Below, piece after piece: positions 6,942-16,389 of a DNA stretch of 64,000 bases. The DNA lies in NCBI GenBank assembly GCA_965656715.1, contig CBFHLR010000016.1, positions 10,315-74,314 of the forward strand, in the 5' to 3' direction. This DNA comes from Coraliomargarita sp965656715. GTDB lineage: Bacteria > Verrucomicrobiota > Verrucomicrobiia > Opitutales > Coraliomargaritaceae. A program made the position numbers and the translations under genes. How positions within the stretch are numbered: the stretch's first letter is position 1; each line of letters starts with the position of its first letter. The notes beneath the pieces are model-generated. The model was given only the letters and a program-made list of their open reading frames with translations, was not told where the DNA came from and ran no database searches.

Positions 6942-7835
6942 TTACTTGACTAAGCCCAGCTCAGCGAGGAGCGGATCAAGCACCGCCTTGCTTGGCTCGG
7001 TGATCGGGCTGAGTGGCAGACGCACTTCATCGGACTGGATGATGCCAGCTTGCTTGAGTGCATACTTGATCGGCACTGGATTCGGTTCGAGGAAGATCGC
7101 CTTAAAGAGTGGGTAATACTTGAGGAATGTTTCGCGTGCCGCGGTGTAGTTGCCTGCGTTGGCATCGGCGACCATCTTGACCAGTGGTGCGACAACGAGG
7201 TTGGACGCGACGCTGATGACGCCAGTTGCACCGGCGGACATGAAGGGCAGTGTGAGGCCATCGTCACCGCTCATTACTGCATAGTCGGAGCCGAGGGTGC
7301 GGACATAGTCGATGACCTTGTCGCAGGAGCCTTCGGCAGCCTTCATGCAGCAGACGTGTGGATACTTTTCGTAGAGACGCGCAGTGACGTCGACTGAGAT
7401 CTCAATGCCGCAACGGCCAGGGATCGAATACAGGATGATTGGCTTCTCAGTGACTTCGGCGATTTTGCTGAAGTGGAGGAAGAGACCCTCTTGGCTGGGC
7501 TTGTTGTAGTAGGGGGCTACGACGAGAAAACCATCTGCTCCGGCGGCTTCGGCTTGGCGGGTGAGCTCGACGGCTTCGGAGGTCGAGTTTGAGCCGGTTC
7601 CGGCATACACGGGCACCTTGCCTCCGCTGGCTTGCACGGTCGCTCGGATGACGTCGAGGTGCTCGGGTGTATCGAGTGTTGGTGATTCGCCGGTGGTGCC
7701 GACTGAGACGAGGCCATCGATGCCGCCAGCGAGTTGGTGGGCGATGAGCGATTCCAAGTCGTCGTATGCGACTGCGCCGTCGCGCATGGGTGTCGCCAGT
7801 GCGGTGAAAACGCCTGAGAATTGATTTGTGTTCAT
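6942..7835 (-). CDS. dapA: 4-hydroxy-tetrahydrodipicolinate synthase DapA
   Basis: Condenses pyruvate with aspartate semialdehyde, the committed step to lysine and diaminopimelate. A TIM barrel of about 297 residues shows SVGTTGESPTL (substrate loop), YYNKPSQEGL, the catalytic tyrosine in YSIPGRCGIEI and the Schiff-base lysine in CCMKAAEG. I use the ATG at 7835; a GTG two codons upstream (7841) is an alternative, and neither has a clear Shine-Dalgarno. dapB follows 20 bases downstream. The 114 bases before it are shared with the divergent PilT-type gene and should hold both promoters. Confidence 0.97.
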   Translation of the reverse strand: MNTNQFSGVFTALATPMRDGAVAYDDLESLIAHQLAGGIDGLVSVGTTGESPTLDTPEHLDVIRATVQASGGKVPVYAGTGSNSTSEAVELTRQAEAAGADGFLVVAPYYNKPSQEGLFLHFSKIAEVTEKPIILYSIPGRCGIEISVDVTARLYEKYPHVCCMKAAEGSCDKVIDYVRTLGSDYAVMSGDDGLTLPFMSAGATGVISVASNLVVAPLVKMVADANAGNYTAARETFLKYYPLFKAIFLEPNPVPIKYALKQAGIIQSDEVRLPLSPITEPSKAVLDPLLAELGLVK

Positions 7836-7955
7836 GGTCACTACTGAAAAGATTAAAGCCAGTTAGAGGATCCGGCTTGTTCGCTTGTAACAAGGTCGAT
7901 ATCATTCTGCTTATTCAACAGTAAATTTTGCCCTGCACCTTCAAACTTTATACCG

Positions 7956-9056
7956 ATGGCTATTCTTGACACCATTCACGGTCTTCTCGCGCTCGCAGTT
8001 GAAAACGGCGCCAGTGATATTCATATCAAATCGAACAAGCCGGCGTGCTTGCGCATGAGTGGTCACCTCGAGCCGGTGGAGATGGATGTGGTCGCGCCGG
8101 ATGATGTGCGTGAGTTTATCGAGCAGACGGTGCCTGAGCAGTTTTACGATGATTGGACGAAGAACCGTCAAGTCGACTACTCCTATGCGGTGGAGAATGT
8201 AGGACGCTTTCGTGTGAATGGCTTCTTGCAGCGTGGTAGCCCCGGTGTGGTGCTGCGTCATGTGAATGATAATCCGCCGACATTTGAGCAGCTCAATATT
8301 GATGGTCCGATTTTATCCCAATTGTGCCAACAGAAAGATGGCATTGTGTTGCTGTGTGGTGCGACGGGTTCGGGTAAGAGTTCGACGCTCGCTGCGATGA
8401 TCAACTATATCAATCAGACGGCTGACAAGCACATCGTTACCTTGGAGGACCCGATCGAATATACGTATACCGATATAAAATCGATTATCAATCAACGTGA
8501 GGTTGGGATCGATTGTCCGAGTTTTGCACTCGGGATGAAGGCGGTGCTGCGTCAGGATCCGGATGTGATTCTGGTGGGTGAGATGCGTGACCAAGCCACG
8601 TTTGAAACTGCGTTGCAGGCGTCTGAGACCGGACACTTGGTCTTTGGCACCTTGCACGCATCGAATGCGCAGCAGGCGGTGCAACGTTTGTTCGAGTTCT
8701 TCCCCCCTGAGCGGAAGATTGCGTTACAGCGTCAGGTGGCTGGTGCGCTGCGAGCGACTGTCACGCAGCAGCTGTTGCCTGCGCTTGAAGGTGGAGGGCG
8801 TATTCCGGTTTCGGAGGCATTCATCTTGGATTCGCTTGCGCGTAAGACGATTCAGGAGGGCACCTTTGATAAGATCGAGGCGGTGATTGAGGCCAGTGAG
8901 GATAATGGCTCGAAGACCTTTAATAAGGATCTCTATAACCGGGTGAAGGCTGGGCAGGTTTCGAAAGATGTGGCCCTAAAAGCTTCGCCGAATCCGCGTC
9001 AGCTAGAGATGAACCTGAAGGGTATCTTCCTCAGTTCGGGTGGTATCGTGGAGTAG
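7956..9056 (+). CDS. PilT/PilU-family type IV pilus retraction ATPase
   Basis: A hexameric secretion-type ATPase at the inner-membrane base of the type IV pilus, powering retraction. Residues 1-110 form the N-terminal PAS-like domain (SDIHIKSNKPA). Walker A GATGSGKS is at about 135-142, the Asp box LEDPIEY at about 165, Walker B DPDVILVGEMRD at about 195, and the His box GHLVFGTLHA at about 215. The C-terminal AIRNLI motif of true PilT is not recognisable (LARKTIQEGTFDKI stands in its place), so a PilU-like accessory role is quite possible. A glycosyltransferase gene starts 9 bases later. No other pilus genes are in the window. Confidence 0.9.
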   Translation: MAILDTIHGLLALAVENGASDIHIKSNKPACLRMSGHLEPVEMDVVAPDDVREFIEQTVPEQFYDDWTKNRQVDYSYAVENVGRFRVNGFLQRGSPGVVLRHVNDNPPTFEQLNIDGPILSQLCQQKDGIVLLCGATGSGKSSTLAAMINYINQTADKHIVTLEDPIEYTYTDIKSIINQREVGIDCPSFALGMKAVLRQDPDVILVGEMRDQATFETALQASETGHLVFGTLHASNAQQAVQRLFEFFPPERKIALQRQVAGALRATVTQQLLPALEGGGRIPVSEAFILDSLARKTIQEGTFDKIEAVIEASEDNGSKTFNKDLYNRVKAGQVSKDVALKASPNPRQLEMNLKGIFLSSGGIVE

Positions 9057-9065
9057 CCGTTTATT

Positions 9066-10280
9066 GTGCGCTGCCTCATTATTGGCAAACTGTGGCCGGA
9101 GCCGAGTGCGACTGCGGCTGGTCGCCGCACGCTGGATGTGATCCGCGCGTTGCTTGGTGCTGAATGGGAAGTCAGTTTTGCCTGTGCTGCAGCTCGATCT
9201 GAGCAGGCGATTGATTTGGCTGACCTTGGCGTGGAGTCGCATGCGGTTGAAGTGAATAGTTCTGTATTTGATTCATGGATACAAGAGCTTGATCTCGATG
9301 TGGTGATATTTGATCGGTTTATGACCGAGGAACAATTCGGTTGGAGGGTGGAGAGATCCTGTCCTGAGGCGTTGCGTGTCTTGGATACGAGTGATCTGCA
9401 TTGCCTGCGCGAGGCACGTCAGCAGCAGGTGTTGAAGGGAAAGCCATTCGACTTGTTGAATGAGGTGGCGTTACGTGAGATTGCCTCGATTCATCGCAGT
9501 GACCTTACGTTGATGATCTCGGAGTATGAGATGGAAGTGTTGCTGGGGGAGTTCGGTATTCCAGGGACTCAGTTGGCTTATTGGCCTTTCTCAGTTGAGT
9601 CGTCTGCGAACTCGCTTGTGGGGTATGAGTCGCGCGAGCATTTTGCGATGATCGGCAGTTTTATGCATCCACCGAATTTAGATGCGGCCCGGTGGTGTAA
9701 GCAGGTGGTCTGGCCTCTGATGCGAGCGCAGCTTCCGAATGTGGAGCTGCATTGTTACGGTTCGTATGGCGAGAAGTATCGCGGGGAGCTGCATGCCCCG
9801 AAGGACGGTTTTTACTTTATGGGCCGAGCGGAGGATGCGCTGGGCGTTTTGCAGCAGTATCGCGTTAATCTTGCGCCCCTGCGTTTTGGTGCAGGCTTAA
9901 AGGGCAAGATCTTCGATGGCTTTGAGGTGGGCACGCCCACTGTGACTACGCCTATTGGAGCGGAGGGCATTGCGAGTGCTGATGCTTGGGGATGTCCAGT
10001 TACGCAGGATCCGGAGCAGTTGGCGGCAGTTGCCGTGAGGCTCTATCAGGACTCAGATGCCTGGCGGCAGGTGCAAGCGCAAGGTCGTGTGATTTTACAA
10101 GACCGTTTTAACGCGGCTACGTGGGTGCCGAAATTGTCTGAATTGCTTGTGGAGGCCTGTTCTGGGTGCGCGGATAGTCGCCAGCGCCATTTTGTTGGCC
10201 GAATGTTACGACACCACCATCATCGTAGCACCGAGTTCATGAGCCGCTGGATCGAGGCGAAGAATAAGCCGTCAGTTTAG
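9066..10280 (+). CDS. Glycosyltransferase (GT4-like)
   Basis: A 404-residue protein with the two-Rossmann layout of GT-B enzymes. The N-terminal half (MRCLIIGKLWPEPSATAAGRRT) would bind the acceptor. The C-terminal half (about 210-350) has IGSFMHPPNLDAARW, the block LAPLRFGAGLKGKIFDGFEVGTP and PIGAEGI, typical of the 'Glyco_trans_1_4' group. It begins with GTG at 9066, 9 bases after the PilT-type gene, so the pair is probably one operon; pilin or surface glycosylation is a guess from that. Its 3' end overlaps the convergent gene by 9 bases. A His-rich segment (RHHHHRS) near the C-terminus is odd. Confidence 0.8.
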   Translation: MRCLIIGKLWPEPSATAAGRRTLDVIRALLGAEWEVSFACAAARSEQAIDLADLGVESHAVEVNSSVFDSWIQELDLDVVIFDRFMTEEQFGWRVERSCPEALRVLDTSDLHCLREARQQQVLKGKPFDLLNEVALREIASIHRSDLTLMISEYEMEVLLGEFGIPGTQLAYWPFSVESSANSLVGYESREHFAMIGSFMHPPNLDAARWCKQVVWPLMRAQLPNVELHCYGSYGEKYRGELHAPKDGFYFMGRAEDALGVLQQYRVNLAPLRFGAGLKGKIFDGFEVGTPTVTTPIGAEGIASADAWGCPVTQDPEQLAAVAVRLYQDSDAWRQVQAQGRVILQDRFNAATWVPKLSELLVEACSGCADSRQRHFVGRMLRHHHHRSTEFMSRWIEAKNKPSV

Positions 10281-11153
10281 CAGTTGTTCTAGGCGCTGGA
10301 TGAGTCCTGCGCGGATGGGGCGTGCGGCTTCGGAGAGTTCGCGTTGGCGGCGCTCGTAGGTGGCGCGGCCGGCTGCGGTTTCGACCGGGATGGCGTCGTA
10401 GCCGAGCGAGCTGCAATCGTATGCGCTGGCCTGCATGTCGAGCTCACGCGCGCGGATCGCAAACTCAAAGCTGCGCCAGAGTAGGTCGGAGCCCACCCAG
10501 GGCATGGACTGTGCCGCGAGCTTGTAGAGGTCCATGTTGGTGTGCAGGCAGCCGCACTGTTCGTTGTCGAAGCGGCTGTCCTTATTCGGTTGGATGCGAT
10601 TGAAGCGCTTGGCTGATGGCGTGAAAAAACGGAAGGCGTCGAAGTGGCTGCAATTGATTGGGCGACTTTCGACAAAGGCATTCACGTCCGTTTGGCTGAC
10701 GCGCAGGGGGAGCTTTTCGCCGTGACGGATCTCGCCGTCGTCATCGCCGCGGTAAACCATGGCCCATTCGTGCATGCCGAAGCAGCCAAATTGGGGCGGG
10801 CGTTCTTGCACAATTTGCGAAAGCTTGAGCGCCATGCTCAGGCGGTGCCGCATCCGCTCATTCAACTTCTGTGGATCCAGCGTGAACACGCCCTGATGCT
10901 CGTTGTAAAATTTTTCGTTGAAGGGGTGGGGCTTATCGCCGACTTCGACTGCGACTCCAAGCCCCGGATGCCAGGCTTCCAATTGGGCGGGGGCATTGCG
11001 GTAGTAAATGAACAGGAAGTCGTAGATCGGATGCATCTTGCCCGATGCGCGCCGTTTACGGTAGGGCACAGTCCACTCCTCGGCGTGTGCGAGGTGCGCG
11101 GCGGCCTTGCGCTGCCACTCCTCGTAGGTGAGTTGTGTCTCAGTCTTCAGCAT
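10272..11153 (-). CDS. Conserved protein of unknown function
   Basis: A 293-residue soluble protein. I start it at the ATG at 11153 (MLKTETQLTYEEWQ), which overlaps the preceding DUF983 gene by 14 bases; an in-frame ATG at 11204 is less likely. Recognisable conserved blocks are HPIYDFLFIYYRNAP, WHPGLGVAVEV, PPQFGCFGMHEWAMVYR and NCSHFDAFRFFTPSAKRFN. From memory, relatives in actinobacteria are labelled '3-methyladenine DNA glycosylase', but I see no helix-hairpin-helix or other glycosylase motif, so I do not adopt that name. The many conserved His, Asp and Cys residues (for example NEQCGCLHTNMDLY) suggest a metal- or substrate-binding enzyme. Confidence 0.7.
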   Translation of the reverse strand: MLKTETQLTYEEWQRKAAAHLAHAEEWTVPYRKRRASGKMHPIYDFLFIYYRNAPAQLEAWHPGLGVAVEVGDKPHPFNEKFYNEHQGVFTLDPQKLNERMRHRLSMALKLSQIVQERPPQFGCFGMHEWAMVYRGDDDGEIRHGEKLPLRVSQTDVNAFVESRPINCSHFDAFRFFTPSAKRFNRIQPNKDSRFDNEQCGCLHTNMDLYKLAAQSMPWVGSDLLWRSFEFAIRARELDMQASAYDCSSLGYDAIPVETAAGRATYERRQRELSEAARPIRAGLIQRLEQLLN

Positions 11154-11538
11154 TGCCTGCCTCCTCGGTTTGATTGAGCTGCAATTCGCTGGGTTGGACG
11201 ACATAGTAGAGCGCGATCACCCAGCAGAGCATGAAGGGGTAGAGTGCGATGCAAAGGAGTAATGAGCCGACAATGCCAATCGTGACGCCAGTCCACATCC
11301 CGATCTTGTCCATTACGACGAGAATGCAGACTGGCAGAATCACAAACAGGATCGCTAAGACGTAGCCAATCGAGGTGGTGCCAAAGTAGAAGCCGGATTC
11401 GTCGCGTTCTAATGGCATCCCGCATTGGCTGCAGTGCTTGTTGAGCCGGAACCAGTGTTTGAACATGCCAAAGCTGCCGCAGTTCGGGCAACGGCCCGTC
11501 AGGCTACGTGTGGCAATTTCACTGCGGCTGATGTTCAT
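11140..11538 (-). CDS. DUF983 zinc-ribbon membrane protein
   Basis: A 132-residue DUF983-type protein. The N-terminal part carries a zinc ribbon CPNCGSFGMF ... HCSQCG (two CxxC pairs at about 17-20 and 36-39), followed by GMPLERDESGFYFG, the family signature. Two transmembrane helices follow (about 60-77 and 82-115). The start is either ATG 11538 or ATG 11544. It overlaps the downstream unknown gene by 14 bases, which implies translational coupling. The family has no established function; neighbours in other bacteria are often linked to cytochrome oxidase, which is not seen here. Confidence 0.8.
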   Translation of the reverse strand: MNISRSEIATRSLTGRCPNCGSFGMFKHWFRLNKHCSQCGMPLERDESGFYFGTTSIGYVLAILFVILPVCILVVMDKIGMWTGVTIGIVGSLLLCIALYPFMLCWVIALYYVVQPSELQLNQTEEAGNAED

Positions 11539-11628
11539 GATCATGGCGATGTTGAGTGATCCGGGCGAATCATCAAGCCGGTAAAACAGTCTCGTCATCC
11601 CCAGTTGTGGCTGCCATGACATCGAACT

Positions 11629-12747
11629 ATGGCACAGTCTTTTCAACAACTTGGCGTTCCCGCGGACCTTATCCAGGGGCTCGATGAGCTCGGTATTCAC
11701 GAGCCGACGCCGATTCAGCGTCGCGCGATCCCTTTTCTCATGGACGACGGGGGCGATCTTATTGCGCAGGCGCAAACTGGCACCGGCAAGACGGCGGCCT
11801 TTGGCCTGCCTTTGTTGGCAAAAGTGGATCCGAGCCTTGATCAGATTCAGGGCCTCGTGATCGCGCCGACCCGCGAGCTCGCGAAGCAGATCGGCAAGCA
11901 GTTGTTCAAATACACCAAGTATTGTGAGCAAAAGATCTTCGTCGAAGTGGCTGCGGGTGGCGACAAGATCGAGATCCAAGCGGAGCGCCTTCAGCGCCCA
12001 ACGCATATCGTGGTCGCGACGCCTGGTCGCTTAATGGATCTGCTGGAGTTGGATGCCTTGAGCCTGGAGTCGGTCAACCACCTGATTCTCGACGAAGCGG
12101 ATGAGATGCTGAGCATGGGCTTCAAGGATGAGTTAGGAAAAATCATCAAGCTCACCGAATGGCGCCGCAGCCTGTGGTTGTTTTCGGCGACCTTCCAGGC
12201 GAAGATCCGTCAACTGATCGAGGGCTCGATGTCGCCGCAGGCGCACCGTATTAAGGTCGAGAAGGCGGATGTGGTGAACCCGAACATCGACCACCGTTTT
12301 GTGATCTGTGAGCGCGACGAGAAGGACGAGTTTATCGTGCAGTATTTGAGCCGCTTGGAAGAGGAACGTGGTTTGATTTTTTGCCGCACCAAGCAGGGTG
12401 CGATTCGGATGGGGCAGGTGCTTACGCAGGCGGGCTTTGCAGTTGGCGTGATTCAGGGTGACTTGAGCCAGAAGGATCGTGACAAGGTGATGCGTGCCTT
12501 CAAAAAGGAACGTGTTCAGCATCTGATCGCGACCGATGTTGCGGCGCGTGGTATCGATGTTGAAGGGCTCGCCTTCGTGATCCATCACCAATTGCCGGAC
12601 CAGATGCAGTATTACACTCACCGAAGTGGCCGCACCGCGCGTGCTGGTAAGACCGGTGAATCGATCTGCCTGATCGAACCGCAGCAACGCCGTGACTTGA
12701 ATCGTATGGAGAGTGAACTCGGGATTCGTTTTAGTCTGATTGATTAA
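11629..12747 (+). CDS. DEAD-box ATP-dependent RNA helicase
   Basis: A minimal DEAD-box helicase of 372 residues that unwinds short RNA duplexes, probably in ribosome assembly or mRNA decay. Motifs in order: Q motif EPTPIQRRAIP (about 25), motif I AQTGTGKT (about 48), Ia APTRELAKQ, Ib TPGRLMD, II DEADEM (about 148), III SATF, IV LIFCRTKQ, V ATDVAARGIDV, VI HRSGRTARAG. It stops right after motif VI with no basic C-terminal tail, unlike DeaD, RhlE or DbpA, so it would need partners for RNA specificity. It is convergent with the large metalloprotease gene. Confidence 0.95.
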   Translation: MAQSFQQLGVPADLIQGLDELGIHEPTPIQRRAIPFLMDDGGDLIAQAQTGTGKTAAFGLPLLAKVDPSLDQIQGLVIAPTRELAKQIGKQLFKYTKYCEQKIFVEVAAGGDKIEIQAERLQRPTHIVVATPGRLMDLLELDALSLESVNHLILDEADEMLSMGFKDELGKIIKLTEWRRSLWLFSATFQAKIRQLIEGSMSPQAHRIKVEKADVVNPNIDHRFVICERDEKDEFIVQYLSRLEEERGLIFCRTKQGAIRMGQVLTQAGFAVGVIQGDLSQKDRDKVMRAFKKERVQHLIATDVAARGIDVEGLAFVIHHQLPDQMQYYTHRSGRTARAGKTGESICLIEPQQRRDLNRMESELGIRFSLID

Positions 12748-12820
12748 GGCTTGGTATCCGATATCTGGATACGAGTTGCGTCAGGGCTGGCTAAACCCCT
12801 CCCACATGGCAAGCAGGTGA

Positions 12821-12850
12821 CCTCCCCTTGGCAGGGGAGGAGCTTCTTTT
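12821..12850. terminator. Hairpin between convergent genes
   Basis: CCTCCCCT and AGGGGAGG pair perfectly around a TGGC loop, followed by AGCTTCTTTT. It lies between the helicase and the metalloprotease genes, which end facing each other. The unit looks like a dispersed repeat of the phylum used as a terminator. Confidence 0.55.
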
Positions 12851-12873
12851 GCTGAATGTCTGTTTGGGGTCGC

Positions 12874-15800
12874 CTATGGCGTGATCCGTTCGACGCGGAT
12901 GCGCATGAATCGGGCAACGCCGCTGACTGTGATTGTCGCGGTGACCGTTTGCAGGCCATCGCTTGTGGTGCCTCGCTCAATCGTGACGCCTGCTTGGGTC
13001 CAGTTGTCGGCGCCGAGTTCACTAATGGTTTCGACGATGTAGTTGATGTCGGCAAGCTCGGTGTCTTCGACGTAGGTGAGTTGGAGCTGGGTGCTGCCGT
13101 TTTCAAGAAGCTCTGTTTCGATGGGAAGAGTGGTCGACTGCGTGGGATCTAAGCGGAAGGCGTATTCGAGTAGGTTGGCGATGCCATCGAAGTCGAAGTC
13201 TTCATCATCGGCGATGTTTTCGACTGCGCTGCCGAAGTTTTCGGCTCGGTAGTCGTCGAAGGGCAGGTCCTCGATCGTGACTTTGGCTTGGCTGGTTCCG
13301 AGTGCGTAGTCGATGGAGCTGCTGAGCGTCAGGATGGCTTCTTCATCGCCTTCGCTGTCACTGTCACTGATCGCAGTGAGTGTGATTGAGACCATGTCTT
13401 GATTGGCAGGCAGGGTGACTGTGCCGGATAGGGCGGTGTAATCGTCTCCACTGGTCGCAGTTCCTGAAAGGCTATAGTTGATGTCTAAGTCGACGCCAAG
13501 GGCTTGATCGGAGGTGATTACGAATTCGCCGGTATCGCTGGTGTCGAACTCCATGGCGACTGGGTCGATTGCGGTGACGGATAGTGTGGGCAGTGTTTGC
13601 TCGCAGCAGACGAAGCCGGATATGCGGATGTTGTCGACTGCCCAGCCATCGCTATCGACGCTGCTGTCACTGGCTATATGCCAACGTAGGCGCACGCTTT
13701 GGTCGGCGGCTGCAGAGGGGAATTGTGCGATGGTTGAGACGAAGCCGTTGGAACTTCCGGTCCACGCGAATTGTCCACCGATGGGGTTGTTGTAATTCGT
13801 TGAGATGACTGCGTCGTAGCCGTTTTGAGTGAAGGTGCCGCCAGCTACGGTCCATTCCTGCCAGATGCCGCCGTTGATGGAGATTTCCAGCACTGCGCCG
13901 TCGAATTGGGTTTCGATGTCGTAGCTATGGTCAAAGCGTAGTTTGGAGTCGGCTTGTATGGTGGGCAGTGTCTCGGCGACTAGGTATGCGGAGTTGGTCG
14001 AGGCGCTTGCATTGGTGCGGGCTGCGTTTGGCGCCGAGGCTGCAGTGCTGTTGCTGGTGCTCCAGTTCGCGCTGCTGTTGCCGGAACTTTGACTAAACGA
14101 GGTTGGGAGTTGTCCGCCGGTGGTGCTGTCGAAATTTTCGGCGAAGAGGTTGGTCTCGACACCCAAGGTTAAGTTTCGAGTGAGTGCATTGGAGCCGATG
14201 CTACTGTTGACTGTGAATTGAATGGTCTCCGAATCGCCACAACTGCCGGCAAGCGAGAATTGGTAGCTGAGGCGAGTGGACTCGCCGGGCCCGAGGTTAG
14301 GGACCGGCAGTATTGCTTCGCCCTGTATGTTGAGGTCGTTGCTGCCGGTGAGCGTCAGGCTGCCTCCTGTGGAGCTGGCTGTGCCGGTATTGGTGATGGT
14401 GACTTCGGCCTGCACGGTTTCGTCCGGATCAGGGCTGTCGTTTGCGGGAATGCAGCTTTCGGCGGTAATTGTAAAGTTGCTCAGTTGAATCGGGCTGGCG
14501 TTGGTGAGGCTAAGCTGTAGGTCATACATCTGTGCGTTGTTGACGGAGCTATTGTTCTCTCCGCCTCCGGTGATCTCAATGTAGTAGTTCTGATTCGCTT
14601 GGTGAAGTTGCACGCTGGTGAGCTGTTCGGGCTGACCGAGGCCGCCACTGTCGGAGCTCGCGAGCACGGTGGTGCCATCGGGAGCTAAGACGCGAAGGAT
14701 CAGGTTTTGCCGAGTAGAGGGGTCGAAGCTGGTGCCGGAGCTGCACGTGCCGTTGCTGTTTTGCTCCCCTTCGAGGTAGGCAGCGTGGCTGGTCGGGGAT
14801 AGGGTGAGGCTGAGCTCCCGCGCGCCGTTGATTTGAAAGCGGAACAGGTCGATGTCGGAGGCATTGGCGATGGAGAGGTCGCTGACGCTGAAGTTATCGT
14901 TGAGCAGGCCGAGGTTGTTGGCGGTGGCGATGCTGTCGTTGTTCTTGTTGTTGTCATGCCGCTCAAATGGATCGCCGTAGAGCGCCTGTGCGGTGAGGAT
15001 GTCGTCAAACTGTGGTCCGATGAAGCTGGAGCTGGCAAAGGGCTCCATGAGTTTGGTGCGGTTGACTGGGCAGACGTGGCTCATGCCCAAGCCATGGCCG
15101 TGCTCGTGTGCGATGACATTGGTAAAGAAGTTTTCGCGTCCGGGGCCGAGGTTGAAGGAATCGTCAGTGTCGATGATCATGTCGCCCACATCGGGAAAGT
15201 AGTTGAAGGCGAGCACATTGCTATTGCCGTCGATCCGAGTGCCGCCGATGCGCACGTCACCGCGCACGCCGATCTGCCCTGGGAGCGAGGTGAAATTGTC
15301 AAGGTCGATCAGGTCCACGCCGTCGTCATTGGGCTCGTAGATATAGAGGTTACCTGTTGTTTCGGCCCAGAAGTTGAAGGCATTTTCGAATAGGGTGAAC
15401 CATGGTGCTTGGGTGAGGTCGTTGGGCTTGGGTGAGGCCCCGTAGGCCGCGTTGAGTTTGGCGATGAGGTCGCTCGGTGCGGTGGCGTCGTTGCCATCGG
15501 GCACTATCGTGCCATCGGGCACGAAGCTCCAGTAGATGGTCACGGGAGTGCCCTCGACGCCGGTAAATCCATCCGGATCGGTGAACGTCCAGCGGTCGTC
15601 ACCTTGTAGGGCGGGCATTGCGGTGGGTAGGCTGCCTTGCTTAGTGAAGGCTAATGAGCGGACCTCTTCAAACGCACTGCGTTCGGCTGGGCTTACGCTT
15701 GAGGACCAGCATAGGAACGGGGAGAGCGCGAGCGGGCGGTTGAGCACGCCGTCGCTGTAGCGGATCAGGCGTTTGGCGGCTTCCTCAGACAGTGCTGCGT

Positions 15801-16110
15801 AGGTCTCGAAGTCAGTGGCCTCTTGGATGTGTGCGATCGCTGCGCTGTGCTCTGGGTGTTGTGTGAGAAGGGTTTGAATCACGGACTCGGGCCATGGCAT
15901 TGTCCGAGCGCTTGTGGTGGGGGATTCGTGACGTGAATGGTGCGAGCAGCTTGGGCTGACGCACTCATTGTTTACCTGCTTGGGGGCTTCAGGGGATGTG
16001 GCAGGATTCGCTTGAGGTGCCTGTAGGGCCCTCTTTGCAGACTTTTCTGGGGCAAAGATGCTCACGCAGAACACGCTTAGCGCGATAGCGAATAGAGCAC
16101 GGTATTTCAT
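12874..16110 (-). CDS. Large secreted matrixin-like metalloprotease with Calx-beta domain
   Basis: A 1078-residue exported protein. Signal peptide at residues 1-20 (LFAIALSVFCVSIFA). A propeptide-like helical region follows (60-150). The catalytic domain (about 185-380) carries the zinc motif HEHGHGLGMSH at 335-345, the metzincin pattern HExxHGxGxxH, with a Met-turn candidate TKLMEP shortly after, as in matrixins (M10). Then come a PPC-like beta domain (about 400-530, DIDLFRFQ), a CARDB-type adhesion domain (about 540-645), an MAM/immune-inhibitor-A-like beta sandwich (about 655-830), a Calx-beta repeat (about 845-935, GTATSGDDYTALSGTVT) and a C-terminal tail with NLLEYAFRLDPT common in secreted proteins of this phylum. 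It probably degrades extracellular protein or glycoprotein. Monocistronic. Confidence 0.88.
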   Translation of the reverse strand: MKYRALFAIALSVFCVSIFAPEKSAKRALQAPQANPATSPEAPKQVNNECVSPSCSHHSRHESPTTSARTMPWPESVIQTLLTQHPEHSAAIAHIQEATDFETYAALSEEAAKRLIRYSDGVLNRPLALSPFLCWSSSVSPAERSAFEEVRSLAFTKQGSLPTAMPALQGDDRWTFTDPDGFTGVEGTPVTIYWSFVPDGTIVPDGNDATAPSDLIAKLNAAYGASPKPNDLTQAPWFTLFENAFNFWAETTGNLYIYEPNDDGVDLIDLDNFTSLPGQIGVRGDVRIGGTRIDGNSNVLAFNYFPDVGDMIIDTDDSFNLGPGRENFFTNVIAHEHGHGLGMSHVCPVNRTKLMEPFASSSFIGPQFDDILTAQALYGDPFERHDNNKNNDSIATANNLGLLNDNFSVSDLSIANASDIDLFRFQINGARELSLTLSPTSHAAYLEGEQNSNGTCSSGTSFDPSTRQNLILRVLAPDGTTVLASSDSGGLGQPEQLTSVQLHQANQNYYIEITGGGENNSSVNNAQMYDLQLSLTNASPIQLSNFTITAESCIPANDSPDPDETVQAEVTITNTGTASSTGGSLTLTGSNDLNIQGEAILPVPNLGPGESTRLSYQFSLAGSCGDSETIQFTVNSSIGSNALTRNLTLGVETNLFAENFDSTTGGQLPTSFSQSSGNSSANWSTSNSTAASAPNAARTNASASTNSAYLVAETLPTIQADSKLRFDHSYDIETQFDGAVLEISINGGIWQEWTVAGGTFTQNGYDAVISTNYNNPIGGQFAWTGSSNGFVSTIAQFPSAAADQSVRLRWHIASDSSVDSDGWAVDNIRISGFVCCEQTLPTLSVTAIDPVAMEFDTSDTGEFVITSDQALGVDLDINYSLSGTATSGDDYTALSGTVTLPANQDMVSITLTAISDSDSEGDEEAILTLSSSIDYALGTSQAKVTIEDLPFDDYRAENFGSAVENIADDEDFDFDGIANLLEYAFRLDPTQSTTLPIETELLENGSTQLQLTYVEDTELADINYIVETISELGADNWTQAGVTIERGTTSDGLQTVTATITVSGVARFMRIRVERITP

Positions 16111-16389
16111 TGGTAGTAGATGCTGTGGCTGGTCCGAGGATCAGTCGTGTTGGAGTGAGGCAAATCTCTGGCACATGGGTGCAGGCACTAAGCAGAATGC
16201 ACTCATTACGAATAGCTTGCGATATTTCGACTTGGTTTTACGGCTCTTTTACATTGGCCAAAGTTTTCCCATTTAGCGTAGGATAATCTGCTTAGCTTAC
16301 TTGCTTTTGGGAGCTGCGAGACGATTTGCATGCAGGCCCTAGGAAATTCGTGCTTCCTGTTTCGCGCGAATTCAGCAGATCTTGTGGCT

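Noticed and set aside
16169..16185. TGGCACATGGGTGCA, sigma-54-like
   Set aside because: Spacing between GG and GC is one base too short for sigma-54.
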